This document shows positions 32,411-45,400 of a stretch of DNA of 64,000 bases, piece after piece. Position 1 is the stretch's first letter, and every line of letters begins with the position of its first letter. The DNA is taken from the NCBI GenBank assembly GCA_963922205.1, contig CAWUHX010000034.1:62001-126000 (forward strand), written 5' to 3'. Position numbers and translations under genes: made by a program. A model generated the notes under the pieces. That model was not told the DNA's origin and did not search any database. It was given only the letters and a program-made list of their open reading frames with translations. The stretch is from Romanomermis culicivorax. Its lineage: Eukaryota > Nematoda > Enoplea > Mermithida > Mermithidae.

Positions 32411-34249
32411 CTCACTGTTCTTTGGACTTTTTATCAAGGGTGTGTGAGGGTGAGTGACAGACATGCATGGCAAGAATTGGAATGTCCTTGGACTTTCTAT
32501 CAAGATGCATTCAGCTGGTTGGGGTAGCAGTAAAAAGAAGTTCCCCAGGCTTGTTTTTCACACAAAGTATACATAAAAAACAATCTGAGAAAACTTTCTG
32601 AACCAGGATCTGCTCTATGCAATTTGTTTTTTACTTGCAACTAAAATGCACTTTCCTTTCTGCATATGGGATGGATAAAGTCTATGGCTTCAAGAAATAA
32701 AACCTTCTACTACAGTATCATGGTTGATTCTCTTGACAGCAACATCAAATCTTTGATGAAACTAATGCTCAAGGTTAAATGCTCCCAGTTGATAGCCCTT
32801 TGCATACACAATGGTCCAATGGATTTAAATTTAGAGAATTTTCTGGCCAATGGTCCTCAGCCCAGTCCATAGATTTTTGAGCAGTATGACAAGATGCTAC
32901 ACCTTGCTCATAAGCCTTATCATTGCCAGAAATTCATTTGCACATTTTTTTGCATGATTTTTTTCTATATAAGCATCCTAATCCACTTCCCTTTTCAATG
33001 ATGACTATTGGCTGAGGGTCTTTGTGCAAACAGCTAACCAAACTATAACTTTTTGTGATAATTTTCGTTTCTGTTGAATGTCACCCTTTGCATCCACTTC
33101 AGAATGATTAACTGCCCGCAAATTGTCATTTTGAACATTTGACATCAAGATGATGGTAAACCATTTTTCGTGAGAAAAAGGAATTTTTTTGGCCCAATTT
33201 TTACATTTCTTTTTCGATCAAACTGTAAAATTTCACATGCCTTGACTTTTGGGTCAAACTCAACTTTGTTTCCTTTTAAATCTTGTAAGATAGACAGTCA
33301 CGTATCTTGTTGCATTGTTGCAAGTGCTTATCCAACTGATATTCACAATTTGTGACATAATTTTTGAATGGTGACCTATTAATATGCTTCATTGACTTTT
33401 TTGCTATTTAAACTTTTGTTTTGTTTCAACTGACTGCAGTCACTCAGTTGACAATTCAGATCAAATTGGGGTCTAGCAGTTACTGCCTCCATCTACTAGT
33501 CTCTGAAACCATGTTTGATCCTGGTGAGTTTATTTCATTTGTGGGTAGGTAGCCAAACAAGTCCTGCTCCATCAGGGAGAATCTTGGCTGTGGAATTTGG
33601 CCTCCATTAGCCTGCAAAGCAACGGCAATCACATCTCATATAAGGTGGGCACTTATAAAAATGACAGACCCATAAAGCCTGCCTTTCTGGCTACAGGCAA
33701 AGGGGCCCAGGTGTGTTGGCAAAAATTAAAGAAAAAAATCTTTTTCTTCTTGGAATCATTGTTCTTTTTAATCATGAATTTTCTTATTTCATATTCTATG
33801 ACTTCAAGCTTACTGGCCGGAGTTCAACTAGCATTAATCTTATTTATTTTTCTTGCTTTATGCTTATTAGTCTTCACCATTTTTTAAATATTTGGCAGGT
33901 GACTTTTCATGCTGTATTTTGAAATTCTCTGAATTTTTCATGATATGCAACAAAAAAGGATGGCCCTGCTGAACTGGGCCATGCCGAGATCTCTTTTTTC
34001 AGTCCACGCTGGGTACTATGTTTGGCAATTGTCCATAATATTTGCATTTTTCAGTAGAGAATATTCCAAATTTTTTGAATTTTCAGAGAACTCACACTTC
34101 TGTGGTCAATATAACATTTATTCAGTAACTGAACTAGTCAAAGAACTTGAATTATCAACTATGCAATTAAGAAGTATCTGAGTAAATTCAGTGTTTTTAT
34201 TGTGGTCAAAGTATTGATAAATCGAGAATAAATTGGAAAGGAGTGCAAA
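32411..34249. other. Non-coding stretch upstream of candidate gene
   Basis: Short ORFs only, none with recognisable motifs. Any promoter of the gene at 34250 would lie here, but no clear TATA box or initiator stands out. Confidence 0.4.
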
Positions 34250-36954
34250 ATGGGCATGAACGCAGTTACATCAACGTCAACTAGCTTCAAAGTACATAAT
34301 CAATGGATTGTTGTTCTGATCATCACAAGTCATCTGCAAAGTTCAACAGAGGGTATGTCTTGAATTTGAAAAGTCATGCAAGACAAAGTAGCTGAGTACT
34401 AGTCAAGAGATGTGGACAGAAAGATCATATTTTCCGTTTCTTAAAACTCTGTATGACTAACATATGCATATCATTCAGGTTAAGCAGGATGAGTGTAATT
34501 AATGAACATTAAAGTTGTATTGCATCTGGGGAAGTTATATACTCAACCTCAAACACAGTTCTAGGAAACAAAGTGAATTTCAGGAAGTTAAAATGTTTAC
34601 AATTCTAGTGTTTTGCTGATTCTAGACTGACTTACTTGTGCTAGAAGTAAATTAAAAATTTCATATAAATTGTCAATGGATTTACATATATGAAAAATAA
34701 AGAAAAATGTTCAAAACGATGCATGTGGTAATGAATGGAAAGTGCACCAAACATCATCATTGTATTTACGTTATGGTACGGGTACCTCATCATTTCTTCA
34801 TCAGCTATTCCAGCATTTTCCAACCTTTTTCATTCGATTACATATTTTGATATAATGATAAAAAAGGAATATGGTAATGTAATTGAAGAAAAGGTAAATG
34901 CTGACCTTAGAAGTCTATTTCAAAAGGTTCAGTATGCATAAGAATAGGACATAATAAATTTTTTTGTAATTTAGATGAGTGAGTTTTTTGGTAACCAAGA
35001 CTTTTTCACAATCAAGATCCACTTGATTTTTTTTTGTAATCAGGATGATTACTTTTTCAATGGAGATAATTTCTTGAGCATTAGATCATTAAATTATGTA
35101 CACAATTTTAATAAATTATTGTATCATTATTTTCAATATTTTTGTGCAAAACTTGAGTGTGCAATGTATGTAATAATTTAATAGGTCATTGGGAACTCCA
35201 ATGACATTCTCAAGTTGGACATTTGCATCCTGAATTATGACAAAAAAATGAGGTTGCTATTCTCATATTCCATAGGAAGCAGTATGTTTTGTAGCAAACT
35301 CCACTTTTCAAAAGTTGTAAGGAAAAAATGATAACAAATGTTTTACCATCTGGAAATTTAAATAAATTTTAAAGTTTCTCGTGCTGAGAATTGATGCCAA
35401 AATGGCTAGTACTGAAACTGCTATTGCCAAAATGATGGTGTCAGACTGGAAATTCTGAAACATACCATTTTTTGCAGTATACTGTTGGGGTTTTTTTCTA
35501 GTTGAAGATTGTCCACTGTTGAGCAGGACTGGTCAGTATTGCATCAAGAATAAGGATGGCATAGTGCTGACAATTTTGGATAATGATATATGGATTATGT
35601 TTAATCAATCAGTTACAAAGCTGTCTTTTTCGTTTTCTGAATTCAAATCAGGTTCTTCACTAAAACTTAATGGGAAATAAACATTCCCAGAATTTCATGT
35701 TAAGGTATCTTGCCAATTCCTGAAATACATGTTGGTGAACCGAATAGACCAATTTTGGCAGTATACAGTCAGTTATCGAAATGGAGAGTTGGTGTGGAAA
35801 ATAAGAACATGCTGAACAATGACAACAACAGCAAGAATACAGTGAACGATGCTTTTGTGCTTATTCAGTCAACTCTGTGCATGGATTGTTGCTTCATAAT
35901 GGCTGTCAATTTCACTCAATTCTCAAGCAGGTAGTTACATTTTACAAAATTTTTCTAAAATGTCCATACATCCCAGGTACAATATTAGATAATATCACTA
36001 GGTAATGACATCCCGACCTTAGCTGTAGTGAAAAGTATGTAACATTCTTATGTAACATTTTGTTGTACCAGAAAATGACAAAATACAAGTACAGCATTGC
36101 ATTGCACTATCAGTTTCCCAATTATTTAATATAAAATAATTTGATAGTTAGGTCTCTGAACCCCTACAGCCTCATAAAAAGCAAAAAAAGGAATGAGCTT
36201 ATGTTTCACTTTTTTTTCTACGGGATGCCAACAAGATGAAAATTTGTGAATTTACAGTGTAAAAAAATGTGAGATAATTTCTGGAATGAAAATTTCACAG
36301 AGATTCATGTGTACAGGCCTGAAAAATTGCTTACTTTTTTAAAATTTCAACCAGCAAAAATTTGTTACATGTAAAATGATTGATATCCAGGTAGCTATTT
36401 GTGATAATGGTCTTTGAGATCCCAGAAAAGAACATGTGAGTTTTTCAATATAATTCTTTATGTTATCAACAATTAGCACTTCTGAGGTCTAGATATTTAT
36501 TTGTTCATAACATAAAAAATTCAATTGTAGTGATAACATCAATGAAACTGGGAATGGAACGTTATATTCATTCAACAATAATTTGTTCATCAGTTCCGAG
36601 GAAAATAAGCCTACAAATCTTGTGAGCATGGTTTGGCAAATGGGCACTGAACCTGGTGGCGATTGTCTTGATAGTTCACCAGTGCAGGGTCCAGGAACAA
36701 GACAAGGTCAGTAAGGTTGCAATAAAGAAGGAATATTTTGGGCTAAAAGACTTTTTGATTTAAGGGAAAACATCAACAACAGGAAAAGGTAAAAAACCTT
36801 TTTTGTAATTCTTTGTAAGTTAGGCTCAAACTACGGACCTTGTGGCTACTGTTCACATGCACCAACAAACTACAGGACTTTGTTAAGTTCTGAGGCTGAT
36901 TATACATTTAGTGACCATGGAGCGAGCAAAAGCTGGAAAGAAATGTTGGGCTAA
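34250..36954 (+). CDS. Candidate host gene for a small secreted glycoprotein, five predicted exons
   Basis: Predicted exons: 34250-34352, 35502-35651, 35705-35930, 36531-36706, 36824-36954. Exon 1 starts MGMNAV and ends in a hydrophobic signal-like stretch WIVVLIITSHLQSSTE before GTATGT. Exon 2 follows TTTTTTTCTAG and codes EDCPLLSRTGQYCIKNKDGI. Exon 3 is Asn-rich and ends with NFTQFSS before GTAGTT. Exon 4 (DNINETGNGTLYSFNNNLFI onward) follows ATTGTAG and ends before GTCAGT. Exon 5 codes SNYGPCGYCSHAPTNYRTLL and ends at TAA 36952-36954. All four junctions keep phase (1,1,2,1), and no exon has an internal stop. The product would be about 260 residues with several Cys and N-x-S/T sites, hence probably secreted. 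The exon 2/3 intron (53 bp, weak acceptor) is the least certain. Family unknown; a decayed transposon protein is a less likely alternative. Confidence 0.5.
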
Positions 36955-38200
36955 ATTGATAAAGTGAAGACAGAATGCAAATCATGATGATACAAGTGGA
37001 TGTGTGTATGCATTGATTTTATCCATACAAAAATTTATGATGGATTCAATTCGATGATTTGATTTTTGTAGCAGTGTTGTATGTATGTTCATTCTGTGAT
37101 ATAATTGCTGAAAGCTGGAGCATTGAATCTGAATTAACCACACGGAACAAAAAGTTTACTTTTTTGTTTGCAACAGTATCTTCACAGTATCTCATTATAA
37201 ATTGAAAAATTAATGTCCATAGAATTCATTTCACTTGTCTTTCTGTGATATGGTGGATCAATATTGCCATTATTAGATAATGTGTGATTAATCTTCAACT
37301 ATAATAACAGTTTTTCAAAAAGCTCCACCATCTCAAACTTTTTGTTACCTTGAACAACGATTAAGTGCTATTGTCAGAATTTCCATTACTTCAAATGTCC
37401 CCTTATTGTGAAATTTCCATTACCTCAAACAAGTCATTATCCCAAATAATGATTAGTAGGTGTAGGCATAGACTTCCGACACTTTTAGATATCTAATAAC
37501 ATCAAATAATGATTAGAAGCAAATGCAAACATTCTATTTCATTTCAAAGGTCATTTTCACATTTCTTGGACGTAAGGTGAAGTGTCACTTCTTGCTGCAG
37601 GCAACAGCCTGTGTGATGGCAGTCAGCTCGCCAGTTTAGGACTCAGCAGGCAAGTGGTCAAAATTGAGCAACCTTCTATGTTTAGTATAGAAATTTCGAT
37701 CTGCATTTCAGTGGTATTGCTTACTGCACGAAGTTTAATTTTCTGATGGTTGCAATACATAATTCGAACTAGAAACACTTGTTTAAACCATTCTTTCAGT
37801 AAATAATGGCTGTTTTAGGTTCAAATTTCCGATTTCTTGTCCAAAAATTACATGTTTTTTTGATTTTTAGGTCGTTTTTTGTGGAGATAGTATGTTGTTT
37901 TTTGTGAAGCTAATATGGTAAGTACTGAACTAAGAATGTCGATCCTGCTTTATGTAATCAGAAAAATTATAGCTGTAATTGACAAGGAGCCCTCAACTTG
38001 GTGCAAACCGATACTCAAATGTGGGGACACCACAACTCAAAAAATTGGGAAAATGGCCTTTTGGCGTTTTTTGGGAAAATTTTGGACTACTCTCAGATTT
38101 TTTTGGGATCTTCCAAATCTTGCCAACTTTTATTCCTGATTGGAAATTGGTCATTGTATGCATTTTATTACTCTTTAATAAATAGCTGAATTGGCCAATT
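36955..38200. other. Non-coding stretch
   Basis: AT-rich; short overlapping ORFs near 37915-38189 are in three frames of the same DNA and none has protein-like features. Confidence 0.45.
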
Positions 38201-38542
38201 TTATATTATCCTTCTATATTCTGGTATTCCATTGCATATATGAGGGATATGATGATTATCCAGATCCACAACTTGGATTCTGGATCCATGTACCATCGAT
38301 CTGATCTTCCTAGTTTTCTTAACTAGGTCTGACGCTGTAGTACATTGAGGTCCAGTCATAAAAACAATATATCCTCTCTGATTCATAATGTTTTTTTTCC
38401 ACAAATTGCCAAGTTCAACCTGATGAAAACTATTTACTGTATCACACAGGCTTTGTGAAATGGTCATGTTGCAATGTGCAACTTGGGATAGAAGAGTGGT
38501 TGCACAGATTAAAATGACAGATAAAAAATGGCCAAAATACAT
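38201..38542 (-). CDS. Possible secreted-protein exon
   Basis: A 113-codon minus-strand frame starts with a good signal-peptide pattern (MYFGHFLSVILICATTLLSQ, small residues, then Cys). It continues with a mixed hydrophilic sequence containing NMT, three further Cys and a basic stretch (KKTRKIRSMVHGSRIQVVDL). Length and composition are those of a real extracellular domain more than of a chance ORF. It may be only the first exon: a GTACAT inside MVHGS could be a donor. No family recognised and no neighbouring exon could be joined with confidence. Confidence 0.3.
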   Translation of the reverse strand: MYFGHFLSVILICATTLLSQVAHCNMTISQSLCDTVNSFHQVELGNLWKKNIMNQRGYIVFMTGPQCTTASDLVKKTRKIRSMVHGSRIQVVDLDNHHIPHICNGIPEYRRII

Positions 38543-41119
38543 TCCTTTTGTGACATGATGTAAGGGAATCCATATTTCTATCTATTAGAAAAAAAAATCA
38601 CAAGATTCTTCATCACAAGCTTTGATATCATTGATACAATCAAACTTATCAGCCTGAGTGAGAAAATCCTATGCATCACTATTGTTTTGATCAATGCCAT
38701 CTGCTTTGCTGGTAGAACCAATTTTGCAATGGCTATGCTGAAAACCTATCATCCGAATTTCTATGACATCAATGTGGTCAAAATCTTAGCTAGTTTATAC
38801 ATTTGAGATAATATGTGTGATAGCATCTAAAACTTTCACAGTTAGTCTTGATCAATTTTTTGTCTTGGTTGCATAAACCTGACTGAAATTTTATGTATGA
38901 TAATGAAGCATGAATATCAATATATCCCAACTAAATGGCTTGGCCTGGAACCATGTATTCAACGCATATTCTGCATATTGAACATCAAGTGGCAGTAGGA
39001 CAATCTGGTTCAATATATTTGTCTTGTGAAGGCCTATGTACACTTCTTGGTGGCGAGTGTGAAAAAGTTCTGCTCAGTCTGGCAGTTGAGGTATACTAAG
39101 CCACATGCAAAGATTCAGCATAAAAAAGTGGCAGCTTGTATACTTCTTTTATTTGCTGCATTTTGGTCATTAAGGTGAGCTGAATAACTGCATGTATAAA
39201 GGATATACTTGTGGACTAGGTCAAACAAATCCTGCCACAGCCCACATCTCTGGCTGGTGTTGGATTTGAAATGATCAATTTTTAATTTTTTAAATCTACA
39301 GTTAAAGCAAACATGTCCTTTGGCAGAGCTGCAGAATTCCTCACGAGACCATAAATTTGATTTTCAAGTGCTTAACTCTGCCTCAATGTTTTGTTTTCCA
39401 AGCTTTTTACTATAGCCAACATCATGGGAACTCTTCCTAAAGTACCTTCCGCACATACTTTGACAGACACATGAAATCTTGCAAAGGTATACTTTCCATA
39501 GCGATATACATGACAATTTGATATCTGTGCAAACTTCTTCCACATAATTTCGATTGATACAGAGGTTGAGATTAATGTGGGTAGCCTTGGAAATTCTCGA
39601 AGTATGCATAGGCCTTAACATGCAATGGCAAAATTATGCCATGTTTGACTTATTGATTTAAATAATTGCAGATGCTAGAATGCAAAAAAAAGTTCTAGCC
39701 AAACATCTTTTGACTAGGAAACGCAAATTACCTTTAATTCTTCCTGTTGATTATAAAAATCATCTTCACTAATTGTAAGAAGAAGATGATGACTAGCTGA
39801 AACATTCTTCTGCTGCTAATCAATGGAATGCCTTCCTGTATGTTGAATCAGCTGCACTGCTTCAATAGGTTTGAAAACAGTAAAAGCTTCAGAATATTAT
39901 ACCAAATAGTGAGTTGACATTTGATAACTTCAATTACCTCAATTACAAATGCTGTACCTCAATTACAAATGCTGTAATTACAAAAAAGGTATATCACAAT
40001 TAGGATAATTAGTTTTAATGTAAAAATTTTTCACTTCTGGCATTTCCGATAATTCTAACAAGTGTTTCTTGCAGAACTCTTCTAGGTCAAATCTGACAAT
40101 CAACCAACTGATTTAGAACAAAATGTTGATAAGCCAAGCTATGAACAAAGCTTTGGTGTAGGACTTTGTCTCGCAAAATTGCCAATAAAAATTCAATACA
40201 CCCAATAATGCAAGGTTTTCAAGAGAAACTAAAAAAATTAAATATCTACACTAATTTCAAATTGATAGATAACATCACTTTGTGATGGAATCATTAACCT
40301 GTTCATGGAATACAATATATCTCTGAGGAGAAGTAAGTTTGATACAGCTTTATAGATTGGGATCTCTCACCTCAAATGAGCTGTTCATGTCTCACTTCAA
40401 AAGACCACTGTTTTATCTAAGCATCATGCTAGTTCCATCATTGATAGAATTTAAAATTCTCTTCAGATCAATTCTTTAAAACAAAAAAATTGATAATCAA
40501 CCTAATGTTTTTGCCTTGGCTCTTCAGATTTTCGGTGAAGCCTAAAAGTATGTTGTGGCTGCTTATCTTGACATGTAGAATAAATGATTCAGTCAATCAA
40601 TCAATCAATCAATATAGAATCAATCAATCAATATAGAATTCCATTACAATCAACAATTTTGGTTGATCTAATCAAATATTTCCGTTGATCTATGAATTTA
40701 GCTGCCTATATTAGTCTAAATCCACTGCATGGTGGATACTCAAGTATAGACAAAGTACCCTGAATGTCTGTATATAAAATATACCACAGACCTTGGAGCA
40801 AGTTGTGGGGGGGGGTGGTTAACACTACACTGTAAAGTCATATTAAAGCTCAAACCTGGGCTAGAATGCAGGATGTGGTCTGCTGAATAAAGTGAAGTAG
40901 CATTGAGTATAACACCTAAATTAATCATAAATGATTCGAAAAACAAAATTAAATTGACAGGCATGAGTACCAGAATCCAAGAAAAATAATTGTACAGGGA
41001 AAACCCAGAAAAGGCAAGAAATGGCTTACAGGCGAAACAAAGTGTCCAAAGAGCCCAAGTGAAGCCACATGGGTGTATGCTAGGCGCTTATTCCATAAAT
41101 TTAGTTATAAGTTGTTTTT
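38543..41119. other. Non-coding stretch with a TCAA microsatellite
   Basis: No gene recognised. A (TCAA)n run at 40591-40635 is broken by ATATAGAA. It follows GTAGAATAAATGATTCAG, which resembles the tail of a non-LTR element or SINE, but no body is visible. Confidence 0.4.
40591..40635 (+). repeat. (TCAA)n microsatellite
   Basis: About nine TCAA units in two runs separated by ATATAGAA. Confidence 0.85.
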
Positions 41120-41320
41120 TCCCTTTAAGAAGTCAGTATTTTTTTTTCTTATAAGGTTGAGATTTTTTTTTAATAGTTTATTCGGAGAAAAAAAAACAAA
41201 ACAGCACTCATGCACCTTAAAACCAGGAGAAAAAAAGAAAAAGGAAACATTATTCGTAAAATGATATTTTTTATTGACTTTGTATGGCCTCAGTGGCCGT
41301 ATTCATATATTTTATACATT

Positions 41321-42742
41321 TTATACTTCACACAGATAGCTTTTGATAAAACTCATACTTACATTCAGTTTATTATTTCGTTTGAATATTTTTGCCTGTG
41401 TTTTGACTGAATTTATCCAGGCTGAATGGTTTGGTATTTTACCACTTTTTCTTGTTTTATAAATAAAAAACTTGGCCATAATCAGTAGTACATTAATTAT
41501 TTGAAGTTCTAGCGGATCATACCCATTTAATATTCCAAAGATTACATCCACTCGTGAGACTTTTATTGGTATTAGTATTTCTACTTTAAGTGAGTCCTCA
41601 AACTGCTTCCAAAACAAGCTATTTGTCTTACATTCAAACAACGTGTGTAGTATATCATCATTTTGGTTGTCGTCGCAAAGGTTGCATCTACTTGATTCAC
41701 TGATTTTATACTTATGCAGTAAATTTTGTGTCACCAAAATATTATGCAGAATTTTGAATTGAAATTGATTATATTTATTGATTAATTCAAGATTATATAA
41801 ATTTTTCCAAATGTTCTCAAAGTTTATAAGTTTGGTGGCATTTAGTTCTGACATCCATGCCTTTTCACCTGTTGGAGTTTCCAGCTTTGCCTTTATCATG
41901 CACTCTTTGATCTGCTCTAAATCCTTCTTATCCCATACTTGAACTTCAAACTCACATTCACTCTTTGAATTGTAAGTTTTGACCAATTGTTTCCAATTTT
42001 TTGGAATTGAGCTGATTACCTTTGCATAATCAAACCAGGAAATTTTACATCCCTTTATCATCATATCATCATACTTCTCTAAATTGCATTTTTCATCAAA
42101 CCAGTGGAACATATAGTTGAACTGTGTGCCCTGAAGTGATTTTATAAACAAGGATTTCTTGCCACCTATCACAAATCTGTTATTATTTATTTCTTGTACC
42201 ATTACTTGACATGGGGTGATGATATCATAAATGTTACTACTCAGGACATATTTCACTGTTTCGAGAACTTGATTATAGAATGGTGGAACACTAACAGCCA
42301 GAAGGCTCGTGCAGAAATTTGATTGTATTACATTTTCCAGGCTGCTAATTCGTTCAAGGTTTTTTACTCCAATTTGGCACCATTTGCCTGGGTTATTCAG
42401 CATTCTCAGTAGACATTTTGCTTTGAGTGACATTACTATAGCCTCAATGAATGGCATTTTAATTCCACCATTTATGTACTCTTGTATCATCACTGTCTGT
42501 TTGATTTTGGGCTTTGATCCATCCCAAAGAAAATTTTGTAGCATTCCTTTTAGTTTTTTGATAATAATTGGTTCAACTACGAGGTTGATCATACTGTAGG
42601 TAAGTTTAGATGATATAAGACAGTTCCAAATCACTATTTTTCGGTAGAAGGTTAAATTTCTTTTTTGCCATTTATCCCATTCTTTTTGGCATTCTATAAT
42701 TTTTTCACCAAAGTTTTTTTCTAGCATTTTTTCGCCTATCAT
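41321..42742 (-). CDS. LINE ORF2 C-terminal region
   Basis: A single 473-codon open frame without lesions. It starts in the thumb region (NFGEKIIECQKEWDKWQKRN, then the L-x-x-Y-x-K-x-x-x-x-N-x-x-x-x-S-K-L-x-Y pattern as LTFYRKIVIWNCLISSKLTY) and continues through LQNFLWDGSKPKIKQTVMIQ and a GGIKMP block found in L1/Tx1-type elements. Near the end lies a Cys/His cluster (SRCNLCDDNQNDDILHTLFE, C-x2-C-x10-H), the zinc-binding motif of L1-group ORF2. It ends at the stop before 41321. Its full openness while upstream parts are broken suggests only recent loss of activity. Confidence 0.85.
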   Translation of the reverse strand: MIGEKMLEKNFGEKIIECQKEWDKWQKRNLTFYRKIVIWNCLISSKLTYSMINLVVEPIIIKKLKGMLQNFLWDGSKPKIKQTVMIQEYINGGIKMPFIEAIVMSLKAKCLLRMLNNPGKWCQIGVKNLERISSLENVIQSNFCTSLLAVSVPPFYNQVLETVKYVLSSNIYDIITPCQVMVQEINNNRFVIGGKKSLFIKSLQGTQFNYMFHWFDEKCNLEKYDDMMIKGCKISWFDYAKVISSIPKNWKQLVKTYNSKSECEFEVQVWDKKDLEQIKECMIKAKLETPTGEKAWMSELNATKLINFENIWKNLYNLELINKYNQFQFKILHNILVTQNLLHKYKISESSRCNLCDDNQNDDILHTLFECKTNSLFWKQFEDSLKVEILIPIKVSRVDVIFGILNGYDPLELQIINVLLIMAKFFIYKTRKSGKIPNHSAWINSVKTQAKIFKRNNKLNVSMSFIKSYLCEV

Positions 42743-44452
42743 ATGAGAAAAACACTCCTAGTACTTTGATTGTGTCTACTATTTCACACCTTGCGATATA
42801 CCCCTTCTTTATTTTGTTGTATCCTAGACCAAGCATCTGAGTTTTTGCTATATTGATCTTTAAGCCTGAGGCCTCTGAGAACATTTTAATTAACTTCATA
42901 GCATGCAAAAAATCCTGCTCATTTTTTATCAGTAACATAGTGTCATCAGCATACATAGAGACTTTGTTTCTTTGATCATATATATTCAGTCCCTCAAATT
43001 CTTTGGAGTCCCTGAGTGATATCGCCATGTATTCCATTGCACATATGAATAGGTATGGTGAGATTGGACATCCTTGTCTTACTCCTCTACTCAACTTGAA
43101 AATTTCGGTGCTGTATCCCATATTGGTTACAACAGCCTCAGAGTTTTTGTACAGTGTTTCTATCCAAGAGCAGAACCTTTCCCCCATGTTAAAATTTCTC
43201 AGCACTTTAATCATAAAGGTTCTGTCTAGGGAATCAAAAGCCTTTTCTACGTCTAAAGCTACTAGATAGCCCTTTTCTTTTTTGGATTCATAATGTTCAA
43301 CAATGTCTAAGATATATCTGATATTTTCCCCTATGTATCTATCAGACAGGAAGCCTTTTTGATCTTCATGTATCAACTTTTTGAGACATAATTTCATACG
43401 ATTTGCTAAAGTTTTAGCAAAGATCTTATAGTCAACATTTGTTAATGATATAGGTCTCCAGTTTGCCAAGTTTTGTGTATCTTTCCCACTTTTTGGCAAC
43501 AGAGTAATAACACTTCATCTTTGAGATCCTGACACATGCCCCATCTCTAAATTTGATTTCAAGCAGTTTATAAATGGATCCTTTATCAGGTCCCAATAGC
43601 CTTTATAAAACTCAACTGTTAAACCATCATCACCTGGTGTTTCCCCATTCTTCATTGTGTCAAGTGTATCCTTCAACTCTCCTTCTGTTATGCCTTTTTC
43701 TAGGAAATTTTTTTCCCTATCTGTTACTTTTGGAGTATTGAGTTGCTCAACTGCATTGAAAAATATTCGCTGGCTCTCAGTTTTATTACTGTGACTAGAA
43801 TATAGATTACTGTAGAATTCATAAATGTATTCTAGTATAGCTTTCGAATTTTCTATAGTGTTACCATTTGTGTCTCTTAGATTGTAGATGGCTTTCTTAT
43901 AATAATTTCTTTTCTCTAAGTTTAGAAAGTACTTTGAAGGGTTTTCTCCTTGTAAGTTCCATCTAATTTTTGTTTTTTTTATAGAGAATGCTACTTTCTG
44001 TTCCATTCTTGTCATTATTTCTGCTTGCAGTTCACTGTATTTGGCCCTTTTTTCAGCATTTTCCAATTCATCTAGACTTGTTTCTAAATCTTGTAACTGC
44101 TCTCTGAGTTGCTCTTCCTGCTTTCTTTTCTTTTTTGCAATATTCTTGCAGTAGCATATTGTTTCACTTCGTATTTTGTATTTAACATATTCCCTTTTTG
44201 AAACAGCATCAAAGTTGATAGATTTACTTTCTTTCAGTGATATTTCTATGGTATATTTCTGTAGAAATTTGTACTTTTCATCGTTGATAAGTGAGTTGTT
44301 AAAAATCCAAAAACCTGGTCCTCTCCTTTTGTGTAGCCTTCCACTTATAGTGAAACAAATTCCATTGTGATCTGAAGGTAATCCAGAGATTACATCACAT
44401 TTAGTTTTTTCATTTATCAGTTCTTCTGATATGAAAAAATAATCTAATCTTC
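42705..44452 (-). pseudogene. LINE ORF2 reverse transcriptase domain
   Basis: 44452-43515 links the endonuclease to RT and holds the pre-RT block KYFLNLEKRNYYKKAIYNLR and the first RT motif region GETPGDDGLTVEFYKGYWDL. A frameshift at about 43510 leads to an open frame 43499-42705 with NWRPISLTNVDYKIFAKTLA, LVALDVEKAFDSLDRTFMIK (first Asp), GVRQGCPISPYLFICAMEYM and the active site VSMYADDTMLLI, intact F/YADD. The enzyme would copy the element RNA at the nicked target. Another frame change near 42720 leads to the C-terminal part. Confidence 0.9.
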
Positions 44453-45062
44453 ACTTAATCGATTTATCATGGTTAGACCATGTATATCTCTGTCTGTCAG
44501 GATACTGGTGCCTAAATGTGTTGATCAGATCATGCTTGCTTAGTGAATTTATAAGTTTTTGTATAGATCTATTTTTATTTTGACCACCACTATTCTTGTC
44601 TATTGTTGGATTCAGTGTGACATTGAAATCTCCTCCTAGAGTTATGGGGTATTTATTTTCTGCAAAAGTTTCTAACTGGTCGAAGAGTTCATCCCAAAAT
44701 ATAAGCTGTTCTTTCTCTGTCACTGGTGCATAAACATTTGCTATGATAAAGATAGAATCATCCGTCTTAAGTTTCATAAGAATATATTTACCTTCTTTAT
44801 CAGTCTTAACTGTCTCCACTTTGTATGTGAATGAGTTATTTAATAGGATCATGACTCCTCTAGAATTTGACAAGCTATTAGAATATATCTACTTGGCCCA
44901 CAGCCCCATTCGTTTCTAACGTGGTTCTCAGACAATAATGTAAGGTGAGTTTCCTGAAGAAAAATTATATCATATTTATTGTCTCTACAGAATTGAAAAA
45001 TGTTTCCTTTTCTTTTCAATATTAATACCTTTTGTGTTTAAAGATAAAAATTTAAGGTTATA
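44451..45062 (-). pseudogene. LINE ORF2 endonuclease domain (APE-like), frameshifted
   Basis: The start LSLNTKGINIEKKRK (about 45050) is in one frame, YDIIFLQETHLTLLSENHVR with the catalytic Glu in a second, and from 44873 a third frame is open with SRGVMILLNNSFTYKVE, FIIANVYAPVTEKEQLIFWD, TLGGDFNVTLNPTID and YTWSN. The domain closes in the next piece with RLDYFFISEEL and GLPSDHNG, after a TGA at 44455-44453. These are the standard E, N-x-Y-A-P, G-G-D-F-N and S-D-H motifs of LINE endonucleases, which nick target DNA to prime reverse transcription. Two frameshifts and one stop inactivate it. Confidence 0.85.
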
Positions 45063-45400
45063 TGACATATATGACGTTTTACATTTGGGCAGAGTTTTCC
45101 TTTATTTTCAATGTGTCAAAAACATATTTTGAGTGGCGATTTAAATGACATTATTGTTATTTGAATTTGTGATACTTTTCATATTTTCATGTTACCATGT
45201 TTCTCGGAGATTCATAGGAATAAAGTATAGTTCTAGATAAGATCTAGTGTGTGCCCTCAGTAGGGCTGAAACTACAGGGTGGCCCACTTATCTATTTCCA
45301 ATTTAAATTTGTTACAAAATTCGAAGTTTTTGTGCAAACACGACAAAAAAAGCCCAATGTTAGTTGTCAAAGGAAAAAAGATGATGATCACTTTTTCATT

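Noticed and set aside
36765-36788. Possible 24-bp micro-exon of the candidate gene
   Set aside because: It has AG/GT borders and fits the phase, but would need a 35-bp following intron; splicing exon 4 directly to 36824 keeps the frame and is simpler.
36810-36870. Resemblance of TTAGGCTC...GGACCTTGTGG to the SINE head at 31050
   Set aside because: Only the first eight bases agree and the boxes are absent; the region is better explained as the last exon of the candidate gene.
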